Positions 59,905-64,000 of a DNA stretch of 64,000 nucleotides are shown piece by piece. Position 1 is the first letter of the stretch. Each line of letters begins with the position of its first letter. Below the pieces are notes generated by a model that worked only from the letters and a program-made list of their open reading frames with translations, was not told the DNA's origin and did no database searches. A program made the position numbers and the translations under genes. The DNA is from Roseobacter sp. MH60115 (GTDB taxonomy: Bacteria; Pseudomonadota; Alphaproteobacteria; Rhodobacterales; Rhodobacteraceae), in assembly GCF_015644665.1 (NCBI RefSeq), contig NZ_JADOBQ010000001.1:124001-188000 (forward strand). The letters are read 5' to 3'.

Positions 59905-60504
59905 ATGCAGCCGGATATCCGGAAAATCGTTACATATCAGGAAGATGTTCTGGTGGAAGGCTTCAAGCCTGCAGCCGAGCCGTGGGTGATGTGCGCTGCG
60001 GCAGCTGTAGTCAAAAACCCCTGGGCCGGGCGCTTTGTCGAGGATCTCAGCCCGGTAATCCAGGCTTTCGGCCCGCCGCTGGGCGCTTTGCTGACCGAAC
60101 GGGTCACGGCAATGACCGGGGGTGGAGAGAAGGTCGAAGCCTTCGGCAAGGCCGCCGTGGTCGGGCTGGACGGAGAGATTGAGCATGCCTCGGGTCTGAT
60201 CCACACGTTGCGGTTCGGCAATCACTTCCGACAGGCGGTTGGGGCGAAATCCTACCTCGCCTTCACCAATATTCGCGGCGGGGCGAATGCGCCCATCCAG
60301 ATCCCTCTGATGGACAAGAACGATGCCGGGCGTCGGTCACATTACCTGACGGTCCATTTCGCCATTTCGGACGCGCCGCGCGCGGACGAACTGGTGATCG
60401 CGCTGGGGGCCGCAACAAGCGGACGTCCGCACCACCGGATCGGGGACAGATATCAGGATCTGAAGGAAATGGGCCATGACGTGGACAACCCGGCAGCGGT
60501 CTGA
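59905..60504 (+). CDS. Amino acid synthesis family protein (DUF1185)
   Basis: 199 residues from ATG 59905 (GGGAGAGG upstream; a GTG two codons earlier is possible). Conserved blocks: RKIVTYQEDVLVEGFKPAAEPW, AAVVKNPWAGRFVEDLSP, GKAAVVGLDGEIEHASGLIHTLRFG and KSYLAFTNIRGGANAPIQIPLMDKND. The family has no established reaction; it is recurrently found in catabolic operons for nitrogenous compounds. Overlaps the hydrolase gene by 29 bases. Confidence 0.8.
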   Translation: MQPDIRKIVTYQEDVLVEGFKPAAEPWVMCAAAAVVKNPWAGRFVEDLSPVIQAFGPPLGALLTERVTAMTGGGEKVEAFGKAAVVGLDGEIEHASGLIHTLRFGNHFRQAVGAKSYLAFTNIRGGANAPIQIPLMDKNDAGRRSHYLTVHFAISDAPRADELVIALGAATSGRPHHRIGDRYQDLKEMGHDVDNPAAV

Positions 60505-61288
60505 AGGCGCGGGTGCGCTGGCCTATTGCGTCGAAGGGCGCGGTCCAGCAGTGGTTCTGATCCACGGTGTCGGGCTGCGCGCGGAAGCGTGGAACGCGGT
60601 TTCTCAGGCCCTTGCGCCCGATTTTACGGTCTACACGCTGGACATGCCGGGGCACGGCGCATCACCGCTGGAAGGTGCAGCACGGCTGAATGACTACGTG
60701 GCGCGGATATTGACCTTCATCCATACCTTGGATGCACCCATTTGTTTGGCCGGTCATTCCATGGGCGCGATGATCGCTGTGGAAGTGGCAGCGCAAGCGC
60801 CCGAAAGGGTGGCGGCGGTTGCAGGTCTGAATGCAATCTACCGCCGGTCCGCCGAAGCCGCTGCCGCTGTCCAGAGCAGGGCGGCAGCTTTGACGCAATC
60901 GGGTGTGCCCGATCCAGCACCGACCCTCGCGCGCTGGTTTGGCGCGGCGCCCTCCGGAGCAACGGCGGAGGCTTCTGCGGCCTGCCGGAGTTGGTTGACG
61001 CAGGTCGATCCCGATGGCTACGCAACCGCCTACGGGATTTTTGCGCGGCACGACGGGCCATCAAAAGACAGGCTGCAGCGTCTGCAGATGCCAACCCTGT
61101 TCCAAACCGGGGCGGATGATCCGAACTCGACGCCCGATATGTCACAGGCCATGGCGGCGAAGGCGCCGTTTGGTCAGGCACTAACCGTCCCGGGTGCCGC
61201 GCATATGATGCCCATGACCCATCCCGAGGCGGTGGCGGAGGCGCTGCACAGCTGTTTTACCCGCAGGGTCCAAGCTGATGCGGATTGA
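60476..61288 (+). CDS. Alpha/beta-fold hydrolase
   Basis: 270 residues. VVLIHGVGLRAEAW (oxyanion HG), nucleophile elbow GHSMG with serine at about 97, an acid in TGADDPNSTP, and AAHMMPMTHP with the catalytic histidine near the C-terminus. Could hydrolyse an ester, amide or ring-fission product of the operon's substrate. Its end overlaps the flavin reductase gene by 11 bases. Confidence 0.85.
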   Translation: MTWTTRQRSEGAGALAYCVEGRGPAVVLIHGVGLRAEAWNAVSQALAPDFTVYTLDMPGHGASPLEGAARLNDYVARILTFIHTLDAPICLAGHSMGAMIAVEVAAQAPERVAAVAGLNAIYRRSAEAAAAVQSRAAALTQSGVPDPAPTLARWFGAAPSGATAEASAACRSWLTQVDPDGYATAYGIFARHDGPSKDRLQRLQMPTLFQTGADDPNSTPDMSQAMAAKAPFGQALTVPGAAHMMPMTHPEAVAEALHSCFTRRVQADAD

Positions 61289-62177
61289 TCGGACAACCTT
61301 GCGCGCGGCCTTCAGCCGGTTCCTGACCGGGGTCACGGTGGTCACCACACGAACTGCAACCGGGGAGCCGGTGGGCTTCACCGCCAATTCCTTTTCCTCC
61401 GTGTCGCTCAACCCGCCGATGCTGCTGGTTTGCCCCGGCAATCACCTGAGCAGTTTTCACGTCTTTCGCGACGCCACGCAGTTCGGGGTCAGCATCTTGG
61501 CGGAAGGGCAGGAGGCCGTCTCCAACCTCTTTGCATCCCGCGCAGCGGACAGGTTTGCAAACTGCGACTGGGAAGAAGCAGGCGGCATGCCCCTTATCGC
61601 GGGACGCGCCGCGGGGTTTGTCTGCACGACATCTTCCGTGGTCGCAGCGGGCGATCACATCGTGCTGATCGGCCAGGTCTCTCACTTCGATGATGCCGCG
61701 CGGCCCGGCCTTGGCTACGGGCCCGATGGCTATTTCTCGCAGGCCAAGGAGCGCAAGGCCGAAGCGGCGGATGCGGCCGCAACGCGTGCCAGCGTGCTAC
61801 TGGAGGATGGGGCAAGGATTTACCTGACGGATCACGGGCAGTTGCCGATGGTGCCGGTTGAAAGGGGCCAGAGCCCGCTGAGCGCTTTGGAGGCCGGGCT
61901 TGTCGCGCGGCACGTCCGGGCGGATCTGAGCGTCGTCTACGCCATCTACGACGAAGCGGACAGCCGCAGGCACATCGTCTTTCGCGGCAGGACCAAGGGC
62001 ACGCAACCGGGGCTGCAGGCCCATGAGATCGCGACGCTGGATGCCGCAAGTGTGAAAAACACCGCCGTGCGCGCCCTGCTGGAGCGGTTTCAACAGGAAC
62101 ACCGCACGCAGAGCTTCGGGCTCTACGTCGGCGACGCAGAGGCGGGTGACGTGCTGCCCGCCCAAGGGAGGGATTGA
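61278..62177 (+). CDS. Flavin reductase-family protein with a C-terminal extension
   Basis: 299 residues, longer than ordinary flavin reductases (about 160-180). Residues 1-160 are the split-barrel FMN domain: FSRFLTGVTVVTTRTATGEPVGFTANSFSSVSLNPPMLLVC and FGVSILAEGQEAVSNLFASR. Residues about 175-299 form a separate domain of unknown type (YLTDHGQLPMVPVERG, FRGRTKGTQPGLQAHEIATLDAAS) that recalls NUDIX-like folds but lacks a clear Nudix box. The first domain should supply reduced FMN to the LLM monooxygenase encoded next. Confidence 0.8.
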   Translation: MRIDRTTLRAAFSRFLTGVTVVTTRTATGEPVGFTANSFSSVSLNPPMLLVCPGNHLSSFHVFRDATQFGVSILAEGQEAVSNLFASRAADRFANCDWEEAGGMPLIAGRAAGFVCTTSSVVAAGDHIVLIGQVSHFDDAARPGLGYGPDGYFSQAKERKAEAADAAATRASVLLEDGARIYLTDHGQLPMVPVERGQSPLSALEAGLVARHVRADLSVVYAIYDEADSRRHIVFRGRTKGTQPGLQAHEIATLDAASVKNTAVRALLERFQQEHRTQSFGLYVGDAEAGDVLPAQGRD

Positions 62178-62178
62178 G

Positions 62179-63213
62179 ATGGAGTTCTCACTCTTTGCGC
62201 ATATGGAACGGCTGAGCGCCGATCAGCCCCATGAGGCGCTTTACGGGGAGTTCGTGGCGCTGTGCAAGATGGCCGATCAGGGCGGGATGCGGGCGATCTG
62301 GACGGGCGAACATCATGGCATGGAGTTCACGATTGCCCCCAACCCTTTCACCACGCTGGTGGATCTGAGCCACCATACGCAGAACGTGCGGCTTGGCACC
62401 GGGACCGTGATCGTCCCCTTCTGGCACCCCATCAAGCTGGCGGGCGAGGCGGCGATGACCGATGTGATCACCGGCGGGCGGTTGGAAATCGGTGCGGCGC
62501 GGGGCGCTTACTCTTACGAATACGAGCGGATGATGCCGGGGCTCGATGCCTGGGATGCGGGGCAGCGGATGCGGGAAACCCTGCCGCTGCTGCGGCCCTT
62601 ATGGGCGGGGGACTGCGCCCATGACGGCACCTACCACAGATTTCCGCCCACCACCTCGGCGCCAAAACCGGTGCAGCAGGATGGCCCACCGATCTGGGTC
62701 GCCGCGCGCGATCCCAACAGCCACGAATTCGCCGTCCAGAACGGGTTCAATGTGCAGGTCACCCCGCTTTGGCAGGGCGACGCGGAGATCGAAAACCTGA
62801 TGGCGACTTTCAAGACTGCCTGTGCGGCCCACGCCGGACCCAAGCCCAAGATCATGCTGCTGCACCACACCTATGTCGGCTCGGACGCAGAGGATGTCGA
62901 TCTGGCAGCGCAGGAGCTCAGCCGGTTCTACAATTACTTCGGCGCCTGGTTTCAGAACAAGCGGCCGGTGTCTCAAGGGTTGATGGAGAAGATCAGCACG
63001 GAAGACATGGCGCAAAACGCGATGATGTGCCCGGAAAACATGCGGCGCGATCTGACGGTGGGCACGGTGCAGGAGGTGATCGACCGGCTCAAACGTTTCG
63101 AAGACCTTGGCTATGATGAGTTTTCCTTCTGGATCGACAGCGGGATGAGCTTCGAGCGCAAGCGCGCCTCGCTTGCGCGCTTCATCGATCATGTCATGCC
63201 AGCTTTCTGCTAA
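62179..63213 (+). CDS. LLM-class flavin-dependent monooxygenase
   Basis: 344 residues from ATG 62179 with GGGAGGG upstream. Bacterial luciferase-like TIM barrel: IWTGEHHGMEFTIAPNPF, VRLGTGTVIVPFWHPIKLAGEAAMTDVITGGRLEIGAARGAYSYEYERMM. Oxygenase component of a two-component system with the upstream flavin reductase. Substrate not identifiable; the operon has a hydrolase, DUF1185 and aldehyde dehydrogenase, suggesting ring or C-N cleavage to an aldehyde. Confidence 0.88.
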   Translation: MEFSLFAHMERLSADQPHEALYGEFVALCKMADQGGMRAIWTGEHHGMEFTIAPNPFTTLVDLSHHTQNVRLGTGTVIVPFWHPIKLAGEAAMTDVITGGRLEIGAARGAYSYEYERMMPGLDAWDAGQRMRETLPLLRPLWAGDCAHDGTYHRFPPTTSAPKPVQQDGPPIWVAARDPNSHEFAVQNGFNVQVTPLWQGDAEIENLMATFKTACAAHAGPKPKIMLLHHTYVGSDAEDVDLAAQELSRFYNYFGAWFQNKRPVSQGLMEKISTEDMAQNAMMCPENMRRDLTVGTVQEVIDRLKRFEDLGYDEFSFWIDSGMSFERKRASLARFIDHVMPAFC

Positions 63214-63228
63214 ACCTTCGGAGGGACT

Positions 63229-64000
63229 ATGCCCGATCTTCCTCAGTACTCTCTTTTTATCGCGGGCCAGTGGCGTGCCGGATCGCAAGGTCAGACGTTA
63301 CAGAGCGTAAGTCCGGCAACAGGAGAGGCCTGGGCCCGTTTCGATTGTGCCAGCCCCGATGACGTGTCGGACGCGGTATCGGCGGCACAGGCAGCACTCG
63401 ATGCGCCTGCCTGGCGGGACATGAGCCAGACCGCGCGGGGCAAGCTGCTCTACCGCCTGGCCGATCTGGTGGCGGAGAAGGCCGAGCACCTGGGCCGGAT
63501 CGAGACCACCGACAGCGGCAAGCTCGCTGCGGAGACGAGGGCGCAGACCGGCTATGTGGCAGACTACTATCGCTACTACGCCGGGCTGGCCGACAAGATA
63601 GAGGGCGCGGTGCTGCCCATCGACAAGCCTGACATGCATGTTTTTACGCAGCGCCTGCCCATCGGTGTGGTGGCCGCCATCGTGCCCTGGAATGCGCAGA
63701 TGTTTCTGGCGGCAACCAAGCTGGCACCCGCCCTTGCGGCTGGATGCGCCGTGGTTCTGAAAGCCTCTGAAATCGCCCCCGCTCCGATGTTGGAGTTTGC
63801 CAGGCTGATCGAGCAGGCCGGATTTCCACCCGGCGTCGTTTCCGTCCTGACCGGGGATGCAGAGAATTGCGCCATTCCGCTGACCTGTCATCCCGGCGTG
63901 GACCGGATCGCCTTTACCGGCGGGCCGGACGCCGCGCGCCATGTCGTGCGCAATTCCGCGGAAAACTTCGCCGTGACAACGTTGGAGTTGGGGGGGAAAT
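63229..64000 (+). CDS. Aldehyde dehydrogenase, N-terminal part (3' end outside window)
   Basis: ATG 63229 with GGAGGGA upstream; the frame is open to the window end (257 codons). ALDH landmarks: FIAGQWRAGS, VAAIVPWNAQMFLAATKLAPALAAGCAVVLKASE (Rossmann entry and NAD-binding lysine), GFPPGVVSVLTG, RIAFTGG, and the start of the LELGG glutamate block at the very end. The catalytic cysteine lies beyond the window. Last visible gene of the LLM monooxygenase operon, expected to oxidise the aldehyde it releases. Confidence 0.92.
   Translation, partial: MPDLPQYSLFIAGQWRAGSQGQTLQSVSPATGEAWARFDCASPDDVSDAVSAAQAALDAPAWRDMSQTARGKLLYRLADLVAEKAEHLGRIETTDSGKLAAETRAQTGYVADYYRYYAGLADKIEGAVLPIDKPDMHVFTQRLPIGVVAAIVPWNAQMFLAATKLAPALAAGCAVVLKASEIAPAPMLEFARLIEQAGFPPGVVSVLTGDAENCAIPLTCHPGVDRIAFTGGPDAARHVVRNSAENFAVTTLELGGK

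Overview
The window looks like a chromosomal segment of a Roseobacter-group alphaproteobacterium (Rhodobacteraceae). The support is high GC with strong third-position bias, organosulfonate and urea catabolism, a fused indolepyruvate oxidoreductase, class III alcohol dehydrogenase, LacI-controlled ABC sugar uptake, RTX secretion and short tightly overlapping operons. This is an inference from gene content; no rRNA or tRNA gene was seen, and no CRISPR array, transposase or phage gene.

Layout. 2-1474: the end of an S41 peptidase and a NUC1-type nuclease. 1524-2949: a lyxose-isomerase-like sugar isomerase and a ClbS/DfsB-like protein. 3010-6419: a three-gene DUF4166 / DCC / saccharopine-dehydrogenase-like operon with its GbsR/MarR-type regulator; the two promoters carry matching palindromes. 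6902-7582: an SGNH lipoprotein. 7579-14631: a minus-strand operon for 2,3-dihydroxypropane-1-sulfonate (DHPS): hpsN, two racemising dehydrogenases, a universal stress protein, comDE and an FMN hydroxy-acid dehydrogenase, divergent from a LacI regulator with a perfect operator between them. 14598-18029: indolepyruvate ferredoxin oxidoreductase. 18257-22296: formaldehyde-detoxifying AdhC, a TPR protein, then a [2Fe-2S] subunit coupled to a diheme cytochrome. 22299-29230: urease operon ureDABCEFG on the minus strand, with three extra genes (a Tat-exported cyclase, an LprI-like protein and a HEPN-like protein). 29405-37329: a lactonase-like MBL protein and a monooxygenase-like protein, divergent from a sugar-acid cluster ending in the four-gene L-threonate pathway (ltnD-otnK-otnC-otnI). 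37337-40828: LysR, a glyoxalase-fold dioxygenase and scoAB. 41342-47623: two convergent PAS-GGDEF-EAL proteins. 48067-54435: a CUT1 ABC sugar transporter with a coupled cytochrome b561 and a divergent LacI regulator. 54467-58781: DUF5666/DUF6502 pair and two fasciclin proteins, one with RTX repeats. 58898-64000: LysR and a two-component flavin monooxygenase catabolic operon, truncated in its aldehyde dehydrogenase.

How the genes work together. DHPS (algal sulfonate) would be racemised, oxidised to sulfolactate by HpsN, to sulfopyruvate (candidate: the FMN enzyme) and decarboxylated by ComDE to sulfoacetaldehyde; uptake and C-S cleavage must be encoded elsewhere. L-threonate would go through 2-oxo- and 3-oxo-tetronate and its 4-phosphate to DHAP. 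Urea gives ammonia. Several transcription units show a local regulator and a palindromic site beside it. The least described parts are the MarR/DUF4166 module, the urease passengers, the orphan 2Fe-2S/cytochrome pair and the terminal LLM monooxygenase operon.
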